Shown: positions 1-12,502 of the stretch, piece by piece | Layout: every line of letters begins with the position of its first letter | How positions within the stretch are numbered: the first letter of the stretch is position 1 | Origin: Oreohelix idahoensis | Lineage: Eukaryota; Mollusca; Gastropoda; Stylommatophora; Oreohelicidae | Length of the DNA: 64,000 bases | Direction of reading: 5' to 3' | NCBI GenBank assembly: GCA_024509875.1 | Contig: JAMPIV010014838.1 | Location: forward strand, 661,001 to 725,000 | The notes under the pieces: generated by a model | The model's input: only the letters and a program-made list of their open reading frames with translations | The model's database searches: none | Told to the model about the DNA's origin: nothing | Made by a program: the position numbers and the translations under genes

Positions 1-249
1 CGCTGGAGCTGGGTTGGCCATGTCCTCAGAAGAGACCCCGATGCCATCACAAGAACAGCTATGCTTTGGACCCCTGAAGGAAAACGAAAGAGAGGCCGAC
101 CAAAAACAACCTGGCGGAGGACTGTGGAGGCTGAGATGCAAAGAATGAACCAGAGTTGGGGCACTGTACGAAGGATGGCCGCCGACCGAGCAAAGTGGAA
201 TCAATTTGTTGTTGCCCTACAAGACGCCACTAGGCGTAATGGCCACTGA
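1..249 (+). CDS. LINE ORF2, C-terminal tail (partial)
   Basis: The frame is open from the first base of the window to a TGA at 247-249, giving about 82 residues. It contains GHVLRRDP, then TPEGKRKRGRPKTTWRRTVE and a basic/tryptophan-rich end. That block is the usual C-terminal tail of non-LTR retrotransposon endonuclease-reverse transcriptases, in which a nicked genomic end primes cDNA synthesis. Only the post-RT tail is present; the catalytic part lies before the window. The frame is undamaged in the visible part. The clade cannot be set from this tail, and it differs from the LINE tails at 34653 and 53207. Confidence 0.75.
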   Translation, partial: RWSWVGHVLRRDPDAITRTAMLWTPEGKRKRGRPKTTWRRTVEAEMQRMNQSWGTVRRMAADRAKWNQFVVALQDATRRNGH

Positions 250-1382
250 CTGCTTTGACGGTCGGCGGCTAAGGATCAAAGAAGAAGTAGAAGAATTTAA
301 TAGATAAAATATTATGTTCAACACGTAATTGGGTATAATTAGGATATATTGCAAGAATATTGCAAGAAACAATTTAGATAATATCAGTGTTATCGGCTCG
401 AGCCTATCAACTCAGTCTGTAGTCGGACTTAAACACTAGTGCGACTCGACTCGAGACTCGAGTTTCAAGTTTAGTAGTAGCGACATGACTGGACTCAGGT
501 CTTGCAAATTCTGGTGAACCAACTCGCCATCCTCATTCATAACGCGCTCTTAAAGAGAAGCCGAAGACGGTTTTGTTTAAATTGATATTACTCAGACAAC
601 ACAGCACAAATAATAATTCCTTTGTGCAATCACAACATTTATTCAGTTAATCGGATCTATTGGACGATGTTGTTAAACAAACAACGGCGAGTCAGACCGG
701 CAGTCTCAATAATAAAATGCCTCAACTGTGTAAACATGACCAGCCGGATTGGGGAAGGGGGGGAGGAGAGATGTACCTTGCGCCAGACGGAGAAATATTA
801 TTGGCGGACAACAAGGAGGAGCATAGATCCCTAAAACGGTGAAAGCTGTAAATTCGCTCACACATGAGATTTAGCGTTGAACTAGAGCAATATTCCACGC
901 GTTCTGCTGTAGGCTGGGGACAATATGGTTGAAAAGATAGTATTTCTAAAATGTAATACTAAAAAATAGCTTTGATGATATAAAAACAGTAAGTAAATGA
1001 CACAGTAAAACAAAAATAAGATATTATTAGTTTTCATTATTATTTATATGCACAGGTGAGATTGTTCGATAATGTGCGATTGTGTCTACGAACCTTTTTA
1101 GGTTTTGTTTTTTAAAAACTAGACTCGACTCCCGGATTCGCCTTGAAAGCTACTGTTAGGCTTGATACTCGACTTGAGACTTGTTAGAAAAGACTTGAAG
1201 TGTAATGAACGAATGAAGACCACGTAGCTTACCGTGGGAACTTCAATGTAACAGTTGACGTTCTCTGGCGAAGGCGCTGTAGGAATAAACGCTTCAAAAT
1301 ATTCCGGGATGTCTGTTGTGGCTGACGTTGTCCTGGGTGGGAGATTGGTCGCTGTTTGCCTCTGTCGAAAACAGAAAATTTG
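250..1382. other. LINE 3' end, then unassigned spacer
   Basis: Bases 250 to about 298 are the LINE 3' UTR, ending in a GAA-rich tail (caaagaagaagtagaagaa). The rest has no supported gene. Two patches rich in gactcgact/gagactcgag words (about 405-500 and 1118-1200) look like degenerate copies of one simple motif, but no element boundaries could be drawn. Short open frames here have no recognisable domains. Confidence 0.5.
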
Positions 1383-3654
<2,272 letters not shown>

Positions 3655-4399
3655 AATGTGGACTTGTCCGAAGGATTTTTGAATTTAGAATAGGAAGACG
3701 AGACGACAAATATCTGCTCGTCTGTCGATTTTTTTCTTTATTCGTAAATGGAGAAAGAGTGTGATTGTCTCGTGGGTTTTAGTATCTTTTAAAAATAACT
3801 ATTCCCCTAGACTAACGATCTGTTTATGGGCGTGCTGACCACACAATTAATGATTGTTTTTTTCCACAGCATTTTTGAGTAATATACATTTGAGTTTCAG
3901 GTTGATTTTGTCGGAATATATGTTAATTATTGATTTTGTAATACTAAACGCTGGTAAAGTTTGTGATTGTCTAACAGTCACTGTGTTTGAAGCAGAAAGG
4001 TGTTTGAACTAAGTTAAGGAGTGCGTTTCGGGCTATTTCGTCCATATTAATTGCCTCCCTTACCCGATCTGACTTCAGGGGTGAACTTGTAGTGGATTTA
4101 TAAATTAAGGGAATTTTTTTTCTGCTTAAATATTTTTATAATAATTATTTTGTTTCCACTGTAGCAACTTATTTTTTAGTGAGTAAATCTTACTACCATT
4201 TAATTGGCATAGTCGCTTGCAATTAGAGCTTTTAGAGCCAGGAATAGCAGCGATAGTTAGAAAAAATATCATAGGAGGAGGTATCCCAGGTTAAAGTATA
4301 TCATTTTTTTAAATTTTTGGTAATTTCTCGTAAGTGGTAGGAACCAGTGTATCCTTTTTCTTATTTCTTTCTCGTCTAAGTCTCAGTCACCTATTTACT
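3655..4399 (+). other. Element A leader with candidate primer-binding site
   Basis: Untranslated leader between the LTR end and the gag start. Four bases after the LTR, TGGACTTGTCCGAAGG begins with the TGG expected of a tRNA-primer-binding site. The priming tRNA was not identified. No coding signal is seen. Confidence 0.5.
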
Positions 4400-5668
4400 A
4401 TGGCAGAGAGGGCGAAGCTTAGACAGATTCTCAGGGACGACGCGAGAGAAGAAGGTTTACAAGGAGAGGAAGCGAAAGCTTTTGTCAGGGACGAACTAGA
4501 GAGATATTATGCGGAAAAGAAAGAAGCAGAAGAGCGTAAATTAGAGCAGAGGAAGATGGATGAAGAAATGGAAATTCGCAGGATGCAGCATGAGAAGGAG
4601 AGGGAGGAGAGACAGCATGAGAAGGAGAGGGAGGAGAGACAGCACGAGTTGGCGCTCAAAGCTCTAGAAGTTCAAAGTCGAGGTGCTGCCTCTACCTCCA
4701 GCAATGGAGAGTCTTCTCCTCATTCTTCCTTAACTGATCAAACTAACCCTCAATCTCTTCAACTCAACGCTATGTCTTTTGCGCTAGAATCTTTCCCTTG
4801 CCCTAATGAGAAGATTGAAACGTATCTAGAAAGATTGGAGAAAATTGCAACTCTGTACGGTTTAGAGAGGTCGCGTTGGAATATGAAGCTTTCCCAGGCT
4901 TTGAAAAGCAGTGCGTATGATGTTTACGCCAAACTGGAGAGCAGCCATCAAGACAATTACGACGTCTTGAAGAAAGCGTTACTGGAGCGTTTTGAAATGA
5001 ACGCGCGCAAATTTTTGCAACTGTTTCGCAACAGCAGAAAGGAGAATTCTGAAACTTTTCAGCAGTTCTCCTCTTGTCTAAAGGGATATCTGACAAAGTG
5101 CCTAGAGCTCTCGCAGCTCCCCTCTACCTATGAAGGTCTGGAGGAATTTGTTATAACAGAACAAATAAAGAACACTTTGTCTGCTGACACCCGAAGATTT
5201 TTAGCTGAGCAAAGTGCAGAAAAGCGTGAAGACATCTTGGAAAAGACTGAGCGTTATCAAAATGCGCTGGACGAACTGCCGGCCACAAAACGTAAACCGA
5301 CAGAAGAGCATTTTCGAAAGAATAACCTAGACCAATCTTCTCATGCTTCTAATCAGTATAACCACAGAGAAACTGGTCCTCAAAACTCCCCTCCTGAAAA
5401 ATCCAAGTTCTACAAAAACAAGTACCCCACCAACGACAGTAAACAGTCTGATCAACCCAACCGTTCTACATGGCAGCGGGGCCAGAAAGGACAAGGTGAT
5501 AAAGGGAAAACTCCTGCGCACGGGACTAATGATCAGAGCGAGCACACTAAGCCTAAACGCATCGGATGCTTGCTAACAGTCTCGCAAGGCAAAATTATTG
5601 ACAGTGATTCCCAACCTGAGGGAGAGAGACCCTCAAAGCGAGGTACTGTTACTTTGAACGGTTCTTAA
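4400..5668 (+). CDS. gag: Gag of element A
   Basis: The start is taken at 4400 (MAERAKLRQI), because element D's Gag begins in the same way (MADLAKFRSA); the frame is open upstream to 4334. 422 residues. The first 100 or so are a highly charged coiled coil with a directly repeated HEKEREERQ unit near 4600-4640. A helical capsid-like domain follows (about 140-310), with motifs such as ETYLERLEKIATLYG, SQALKSSAYDVYAKL and LLERFEMNARKF. This matches Gmr1-type Gag, the group from which the vertebrate SCAN domain is thought to derive. The C-terminal part is basic and low-complexity; no CCHC knuckle is visible. The frame ends at a TAA (5666-5668) and continues open in the same frame into protease. 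Gag would form the virus-like particle. Confidence 0.85.
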   Translation: MAERAKLRQILRDDAREEGLQGEEAKAFVRDELERYYAEKKEAEERKLEQRKMDEEMEIRRMQHEKEREERQHEKEREERQHELALKALEVQSRGAASTSSNGESSPHSSLTDQTNPQSLQLNAMSFALESFPCPNEKIETYLERLEKIATLYGLERSRWNMKLSQALKSSAYDVYAKLESSHQDNYDVLKKALLERFEMNARKFLQLFRNSRKENSETFQQFSSCLKGYLTKCLELSQLPSTYEGLEEFVITEQIKNTLSADTRRFLAEQSAEKREDILEKTERYQNALDELPATKRKPTEEHFRKNNLDQSSHASNQYNHRETGPQNSPPEKSKFYKNKYPTNDSKQSDQPNRSTWQRGQKGQGDKGKTPAHGTNDQSEHTKPKRIGCLLTVSQGKIIDSDSQPEGERPSKRGTVTLNGS

Positions 5669-7177
5669 ACTTTTTGTTTATTTGACACGGGACTTTCTTA
5701 TGATTGCATTGTTGCCAGACACCTGGTTAAACCCGGTCAAGAGACAGGAGAGACTGTCCAATTTTGTGGAGTCTCTAAGAGTGATGCACCTAAAGCGCTT
5801 CCCATCGCACTGGTGGAGATCCACTCTGAGTTTGTCAGAGGCGTGATCAAAGCGGCTGTTATGTATGACTCGATCTACCCAATCATACTTGGCAGTAGAT
5901 ACGTGTTTATTGGGAAACCGGAAGAGCCGATTGTGGCAGCAGTAACTACAAGAGGGCAAACCAAGAAGGAACGGGAGCCTGCGCCTAATTTGTTACCTAT
6001 GGAACTTAAAGAAGCGCAACAACAGGACCCTACTTTGGCACCCTGCTTTAGGAAACTGCCCATGGCTAAGGAACCCAGACAGCACGGGGACATTTTTTTT
6101 AAGGATGGCGTACTTTATCGCAGAACGGGCAAGCCTGACCAAGGTTACAACCAGCTCCTAGTACCGAAACAGTACAGAAGCCAAATCCTAGAAATGGGGC
6201 ACTCTCTTCCCTTTAGCGGACATATGGGACAGAACGCCACAAACCAACGGATAACCACTCATTATTGGTGGCCAGGAGTAAATACTGATATTATCAGGTA
6301 TGTCAAATCCTGTGCCCAGTGCCAACGTGTACCACCCAAGCAACGGACACCCCCAGTCCACATGGGTGAAATGCCAATAATGGGAACACCATTTGAACGG
6401 GTAGTGATCGACATTTTAGGACCCTTAGAAAGGACTGAAAGAAGGAACAGGTTCATCCTCACCTTAGTTGACACATGCACTTTATGGGCAGAAGCTATCC
6501 CGCTAACATGCGCAGATGCCAAGCATGTCGCAGAAGCCCTAGTGCAGATTTTTACTCGGTTGGGATTCCCTCAACAAGTGTTGACGGATAACGGATCTCC
6601 ATACCGAAACCTGTTAATGGATGAGAACGTTAAGATCTTGAGGGACCAGCACATCTACACTAAGCCTTACACTCTGGCCAGAAGTGGGTTGGTAGAACGT
6701 GTTAACGGAAACCTCAACATGATGCTAAGTAAACTGGCACAAGTGAAACCGGACGATTGGGATCTTTGTATTCCTGCAGCTCTATTTGGCTACAGAGAAA
6801 CCCCACATACGTCCACAGGATTTCCGCCAGCCACGCTTTTATTCGGCAGACCCATTAAGGGCCCGCTTGAAGCCTTACTTTGGTCGCTGACAGACCAGAA
6901 GGCTGATGAGACAGTTTTCTCAGCAAGTAAATATGTGTCGGATTTAAAGGAAACGTTGAAACTAGGATGGGATCTAGCAGCGACCAACTTTAAGCGAGCA
7001 CGCGCAAAGCACGCGAACCGATACAGGAAAGTCGCGAAAGAAAAAGAATTGGAAGCAGGAGAGAAAGTTTTATTGTTACTCCCTACCGGAAACAACAAAC
7101 TGAGGATCGGATGGCAAGGGCCGTTTACCGTCCGGAAAAAGATTTCTAAGGCTAACTACCAGATCTCTCTCTATTAA
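5669..7177 (+). pseudogene. pol: Protease-integrase of element A
   Basis: In frame with gag and separated from it only by the TAA at 5666-5668. An aspartic protease comes first: active-site motif LFDTG near 5676-5690 and a second-half ILGSRYV near 5885. Integrase follows directly, not RT: the zinc-binding H/H/C/C region (HSLPFSGH...CAQCQ, about 6199-6330), catalytic core D (DILGP, about 6411), D (LTDNGSP, about 6580) and E (GLVERVN, about 6690), then the C-terminal GPF module (IGWQGPF, about 7105). The frame breaks near 7161-7172, where a short CT repeat appears expanded, and ends at 7177. Protease would mature the polyprotein; integrase would insert the cDNA. The core residues are present but the frameshift damages the end. 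Confidence 0.85.
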
Positions 7178-7538
7178 GGGAAAGGAGAAGGTTTTCCATT
7201 TAAATCTGTTAAAGAAATACTTGGAAAGACCAGTGCCGACCTCCGAACATTTCCTGACGATCGCCAAAATTGACGAAGATGACGATAGTTGCAGGGAAAT
7301 TCCACTGCACAAACACGAAGTCTTTCAAAAATATCAAAAGCGGCGACGCTCTTTCAAGCGCGCACGGAAGACATTCCAGAGAAAGGAAACTTCGGGAGTA
7401 GACTTGAGTATGAATTGGAGAGAGACGGAGTGGGGAGACGAGAGGGAAGAGGAAAGACACCCTGAAGCTACGGATATAGGAAATTTATTTCCATAACGTA
7501 GACATGGAGTGCTTCCATATCTTAAAGGGGGGACGTTC
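7173..7538 (+). other. Post-integrase tail of element A and polypurine tract
   Basis: After the shift, another frame resumes the integrase C-terminal extension (KEKVFHLNLLKKYLER, matching element D) and stays open to 7496 as a charged segment. In B, C and D this extension leads into RT; here it stops. The polypurine tract aaaggggggac (about 7523-7534) primes plus-strand DNA just before the 3' LTR. So the entire RT-RNase H region is absent between integrase and tract. Confidence 0.75.
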
Positions 7539-8339
7539 TGTCGCATAGAGATTTATGATCAATACATTTTCTATTTTCTTTTATTTTCTACCAGTGTCCT
7601 CTACTTTATTATCGCTCATTTATTCTTTTCCTGGTTTTTTCGCATTCGTTCGTTTGCGACAAAATATTACTTTCCCATTCAAACTTTCGCCTGTTTCTTT
7701 TCTCATTTAGAAACGCATTTTATTGCATAAGGTGTCAGGCCGGCAGTAGACGAAATAGTAGACGAAATAGTGTAAGAAATTCGTTCTCGAGAGACCGAAT
7801 GGCAGACATTCGTCTCGTTTTTCCATGACACTCACGCTTCTGCGGCTAGTTCTTAGCGTGAGGTGTTAAGACGTGTATTGACGGGTTATGGCAGGCGTCT
7901 GAGTTTTTGCTAAGTGTTAGACGAGAAGGGGAGGCTATTTCGGATTTTCGAAAGAACGTGGGACCCTTTGTCTGTTTCATATATCTACACAGTAGCTGAA
8001 ACTTGACTTCATTCAGTCCTCCTAAATCTGCAGTAGACAGATCACTCGTGCTAGAAAATATCTTGTATATTGCAAAGTTCTGAGTTTCTTGGCAATATTT
8101 TGCAGAGTTCTAGACCACCATTATATTGAAGGATTCTAGTTCGTGGTATTAATCTGTAGTTCTGTGTGGAGGTAAATATATATATCTAGTAGAATTGAGT
8201 GATTCAATGATAACCGCTTATTTCATTTTACTAGTTAGATTTCTGTGCAGAAGAAATTAATTTATAAGTCTGTTATATTCTCTAGTCGACGTGTTTCAGT
8301 GGATAGCAAAATAAATTATAATTTCTAGCTTAAACTCAT
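7539..8339 (+). repeat. 3' LTR of element A, first part
   Basis: Starts TGTCGCATAGAG like 1874 and follows the 5' LTR with notable divergence up to ...TTAAACTCAT. Element B interrupts it here; homology resumes at 18230 with GCAGCTATAAAT, exactly where the 5' LTR continues (about 2715). Confidence 0.9.
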
Positions 8340-9923
8340 TGTAAAGTTCTTTCACACTGTAAAGTGCTGTGTATATTGTTCTGTAAAGCTCCACTATCAA
8401 TCACTGTAACATGTTTTTGTGGTGTCACTACTGTATATGTCCATTGTAGTGTACAGAGTTGTGGAGATCAGGCATGCTCCAGTCTACCCAGCTGTAAATG
8501 GGTAACTCACCCTAGTCCTGAGTTAGGGAAGGCAAAGGCAGCTGTAAGCAGTAGTTTCCCTCTAAGGCTCCAGGGGAAGCAGGCCCTAAACTTGGTCAAT
8601 TCAACCGACGCAGGATGGTGTAGATATGGAGTAGAAGTGTAGAGTGTGATTAACGCGAATGGTGTACTGTTCGTGTTCTGACCAATCTAATCACTCATAC
8701 ACTTGTGTCTACAAGGCACCAATGCAGACTGCTGGAATCTTTGTTTACACAGTTTATTTAGACGCACACACTGGGACATCACGAGTAAATCATGGGTACA
8801 GTTTGACACATCAATTTGCAGGCATACATAGCAGATCACAAGTCATGACACGTTCATAAATAATGGGTAGTACATCAATAGCTTCCAATGTCATGATACA
8901 TAATGGCCGCATCCCCTATCTGACTAAGCGCGTCAGTGAAGGCGGATCGGTAAGTAACTAAAGTTGCTTTATGTTCACAGTTTATATCATATATGAAACC
9001 ATGGAAGGGGTTTCTATCAACATTGAGATCTCCTTGCCACTGTCCGAATAGTAAGATACATGCCCCGTTCTTTGGACAGTGATTCAAAATACGATGACAG
9101 GAATGTAACATGGCCGCCTTCCTGAGTTGTCACTCACTCACAGGAGGGTATATCTAAGCCAAAGTTAATTTGAAATATATAAGAATAATTTCTTAAAGTT
9201 CCTCCAAACAGTTCTACAGTAATCCAGTTACTTCACGTAGACCTAACTGCTATATGGAAGCCCGTCATCTTCGTCGATACAAACGAGACCCTAGCGTTGT
9301 GAAGCACAAAATTCCAGCTAGGTCTAACCGACATGAGATCATCAAAAATAGGGTCTGGAATTACCTGGAGTCCGAATCATACATGGTACTGTACATTAGG
9401 AGAGTCTCTAACACAAGCTCTAGTAAAGACACAATCTCCTACAGAAGAAAACCACTTCATGAATCGTTTTTATTGAAGAATCTACCAGCCCTGAAAAAAT
9501 GCGTAACCGCCATTGTAAACAGTACCTCGGAACTCATCACGACTTGTCAAGACAACTCCTACTTCCGCTAGAGCGGCATAACAGAATATAGTCCTGCCTA
9601 CCCATCAAAAATATACAATACAGGACTGATTCTACTTGTACTAATAATATGTAATACATATGAATTCAGGCCATAAACATAATAAGCAAATTAATATATT
9701 TTCTGGCCCTAACAAATAAGTACGGACATGGGTGTCATATCCATGCGCCGAATCAATATCAAGAACGATTACTCCTATGATCAAAAGTGTAAATCAATCA
9801 TGAGTTATCTCGCTTTACCATAGACAGCATTTTCATACACAAATGAATGAATGTCTATATCTTTTCCATATTAAATAGCCATATCGATTTTTGTAATATG
9901 TGCGTCAAAATATGCACGCAACA
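8340..9923 (-). repeat. 3' LTR of element B
   Basis: On the + strand it begins TGTAAAGTTC and ends CGCAACA; the copy at 16639-18224 matches almost base for base. Small open frames inside the LTR occur in both copies merely because the LTR is duplicated; they show no recognised domain. Confidence 0.95.
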
Positions 9924-10330
9924 GATTACCACACCCCTCGGGAAAAAAAAAATGATACATTTTTTTTTTTTAAATACATCTAGGAGCAACATACAATAGG
10001 CTCACAACGCACCAATAACAATGCGCAGATGATAAGCATAAGTTTTCTGACCTTAGAGAAAGTACTTCTCTAAGTATAAATATTTCCAGAGAGGTGTCAC
10101 CAACGCATACTACAATATTAGCAATGACACAATTTGTACTTTAGTTTATACATAAATTTCATCTAAGATATCTTAACATCATGATCATCAAAGACGAAAA
10201 AAAAACATTGAAAGATCAGCGGTGAATAAATATCAATGAACCGCTAAGTAGTGTTACAATCAATATATATGATATTACATATGTGTACACATTTCAACAT
10301 AGGAACAACTGTATCAAAGTTGTATAACAG
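9924..10330 (-). other. Element B 3' untranslated region and polypurine tract
   Basis: Read on the minus strand, the purine-rich GAGGGGTGTGG immediately upstream of the 3' LTR (about 9924-9940) is the likely plus-strand primer. The rest is AT-rich with an A10 and a T12 run. Element E has the equivalent sequence at about 55776-56243. Confidence 0.75.
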
Positions 10331-12148
10331 TTATGAATCATGTGGGCATCTAGACAAAATATCTGCCATCACATTTTCTGACCCACGGATAGCTCGCACC
10401 GAAAAATGAAATGGCTGCAGAGCAATCGCGTAACGCGTTGATCTCGCGCTCTTCAGATTTTTACTCTGAATAGCCGTAAGAGCTTTCTGGTCAGTTTCCA
10501 CGATGAAATGCGCGCCAAGAAGAAATCTTTGCAGTTTAAGGATTGACCAAACCATAGCCAATAATTCACGGTCTAGGACCGAGTAGTTCTTCTCTGCGGC
10601 ATTTAATTTACGAGAAATATACATCACAGGATGCAGAGTTCCAGAGTACTCTTGCATTAGTGCTGCTCCAATTCCGGTGGATGAAGCGTCACTACGAAGA
10701 ATAAATGTCTTATCCTTAGAAGGCAATACTAGGATAGGTAAAGTAGAAAACATAGTTTTAACCTTATCCAAAGAGGATTGACATTCTTGAGTCCAATGGA
10801 CTACATTAGGAGACCCTTTCTTTAGCAAGGAAGAAAGAGGTGACATAATGGAGGACAGATTCGGAATGAATCGTCCATAAAATTGTATTAGACCTAAGAG
10901 ACTTCGCACTTGCTTTTTAGTCTTAGGAATAGAAATGTTAAGTATTTTACTTGTATTATGGTCTTCTGTTTTTAGGAACCCATGACCAACACGGTGTCCT
11001 AAGAAAGATATTTCGCTAAAACCAATACATGCTTTCGATGGTTTCGCTGTCAGGTTATGCTCGCGTAAGATAGACAATAGTTCATTTATCCCATTATAGT
11101 GATCGTTCCAAGTATCACTGAAAAGGCAGATGTCATCAAGATACGCAATGACATCTGAGCGATGAGATAGGATTCGACGCATCATGCGTACGAATGTTGC
11201 AGGGGCGTTCATAAGACCGAAAGGCATGAAATTCCATTGGAATAGACCCCTAGGCGTCGAAAAAGCAGTAAACGGTTTGGCGTGTTCGGATAATGGAACT
11301 TGCCAATATCCCTTAGACAAATCGAGTTTAGTAAAGAAATGAGAATTCGATAGTCTCGTAAGTAGCTCTTCTAGTAAAGGCATAGGTTCAGCATCAAATT
11401 TCGTCACTTGGTTCAATTTGCGATAATCCACGCAAAGACGTATGTTATTGTCTTTTTTTCGTACAATAACCATCGGCGAAGAATATGCTGATGTGGATGG
11501 TTCAATAATTTTTAACTCTATCATCTCATCCAACTCTTTCTCTACCTGTGCTTGAAAATGTATCGGGATAGGATACGGTCTGACTCTTATAGGACTATGG
11601 TCAGTAAGAATAATGTCATGTTGAATGACATCAGTTTGACCAGGAATGTCAGTAAGGACATCCTGAAATTGTTCTAACATAGTAGAAACTTGTTTCTGCT
11701 CTCCTGGAGATAATTCGGGAGAAATTGCAACATCTTTCCATGATTCATTAGAGTGAAGAGGAATCATTGGAAAAGGTAGATTTACATCCGAGAAACTCGT
11801 TTCCTCATCCTGTATTACTGACAGAGATGAGTACTGTCCATGTTGGACTGGAAAATCGTCCGTTGCCTGGAAAACAGGTTTTAAATAATCCGGACGTTCA
11901 TGGAATTCCGTGAGCATGTTGATGTGGAAGGTTTTACGCTTCCCGTCAATATCGACGATATAGTCAACATCGGAAACTTTTGATATTATATCGTACGGAC
12001 CTTTCCAAGAAATAAGAAGTCTATTTTCCCTACAAGGTAGCAAGACAAATGCTTTGTCACCTGGACAAAGTTGTCGCAAGCATCTCTTTTTATTGGCAAA
12101 TTCCCTTGCCTTCTGTTTCGCAAATTCAGAAGAAGCAGTTGCCAATTT
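10331..12148 (-). CDS. pol: Element B: integrase C-terminus, reverse transcriptase, RNase H
   Basis: About 605 codons after the TGA at 12149-12151, same frame as the fragment before it. It opens with the integrase C-terminal GPY module (SWKGPYDII, about residue 45) and FHINML, then a linker of about 110 residues. RT follows: LCVDYRKLNQ (about 235), LDLSKGYWQVP, LMNAPATF and the catalytic YLDD box (about 335; + strand near 11140). RNase H ends it: RSDASS (about 482), RELLAMVW, ETDQKAL and ADILSRCP, holding the expected D-E-D-D residues. RT and RNase H copy the RNA into cDNA in the particle. The frame is undamaged. Integrase lies upstream of RT, unlike canonical Ty3/Gypsy. Confidence 0.92.
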   Translation of the reverse strand, partial: KLATASSEFAKQKAREFANKKRCLRQLCPGDKAFVLLPCRENRLLISWKGPYDIISKVSDVDYIVDIDGKRKTFHINMLTEFHERPDYLKPVFQATDDFPVQHGQYSSLSVIQDEETSFSDVNLPFPMIPLHSNESWKDVAISPELSPGEQKQVSTMLEQFQDVLTDIPGQTDVIQHDIILTDHSPIRVRPYPIPIHFQAQVEKELDEMIELKIIEPSTSAYSSPMVIVRKKDNNIRLCVDYRKLNQVTKFDAEPMPLLEELLTRLSNSHFFTKLDLSKGYWQVPLSEHAKPFTAFSTPRGLFQWNFMPFGLMNAPATFVRMMRRILSHRSDVIAYLDDICLFSDTWNDHYNGINELLSILREHNLTAKPSKACIGFSEISFLGHRVGHGFLKTEDHNTSKILNISIPKTKKQVRSLLGLIQFYGRFIPNLSSIMSPLSSLLKKGSPNVVHWTQECQSSLDKVKTMFSTLPILVLPSKDKTFILRSDASSTGIGAALMQEYSGTLHPVMYISRKLNAAEKNYSVLDRELLAMVWSILKLQRFLLGAHFIVETDQKALTAIQSKNLKSARSTRYAIALQPFHFSVRAIRGSENVMADILSRCPHDS

Positions 12149-12502
12149 TCATGCTTCAATAATCTTGTGTCTAAGTGCGATGACATATTCATAAGAGGAT
12201 TTTGTGTCATCGACAATATTATCAGCAGTTATAAGATCATGAAGTAAGGACATAGGACCTCGCGGTTTCGCGCCAAAGACAAGTTCAAAGGGAGAAAATC
12301 CTGTATGTTCGTTGGCGACCTCTCTATATGCAAAGAGAGCCGCGGGTAAAACCCTATCCCAATCCTGAGGATGATCTTCTGTTATCTTACCTAGTAGGTT
12401 TTTCAGAGTTCTATTCAGACGTTCCACCATCCCATTGGACATAGGATGATAAATACTACTCAGCGATCTCTCTATCTTAAGAGTCGACATTACTTGAGAC
12501 AT
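12149..12502 (-). CDS. pol: Element B: integrase middle segment
   Basis: Carries the third catalytic residue of the integrase DDE core in NGMVERLNRTLK and the downstream helix ALFAYREVANEHTGFSPFEL. It is joined to the previous frame by the one-base shift at 12555-12558 and to the next by a TGA at 12149-12151, where element C has a cysteine codon at the matching position. This is not a separate gene, but a piece of one polyprotein. Confidence 0.88.
   Translation of the reverse strand: MSQVMSTLKIERSLSSIYHPMSNGMVERLNRTLKNLLGKITEDHPQDWDRVLPAALFAYREVANEHTGFSPFELVFGAKPRGPMSLLHDLITADNIVDDTKSSYEYVIALRHKIIEA

Noticed and set aside
8659..9571. Small frames duplicated at 16960-17872
   Set aside because: They lie in B's two LTRs, so identity comes from LTR duplication; no domain found.
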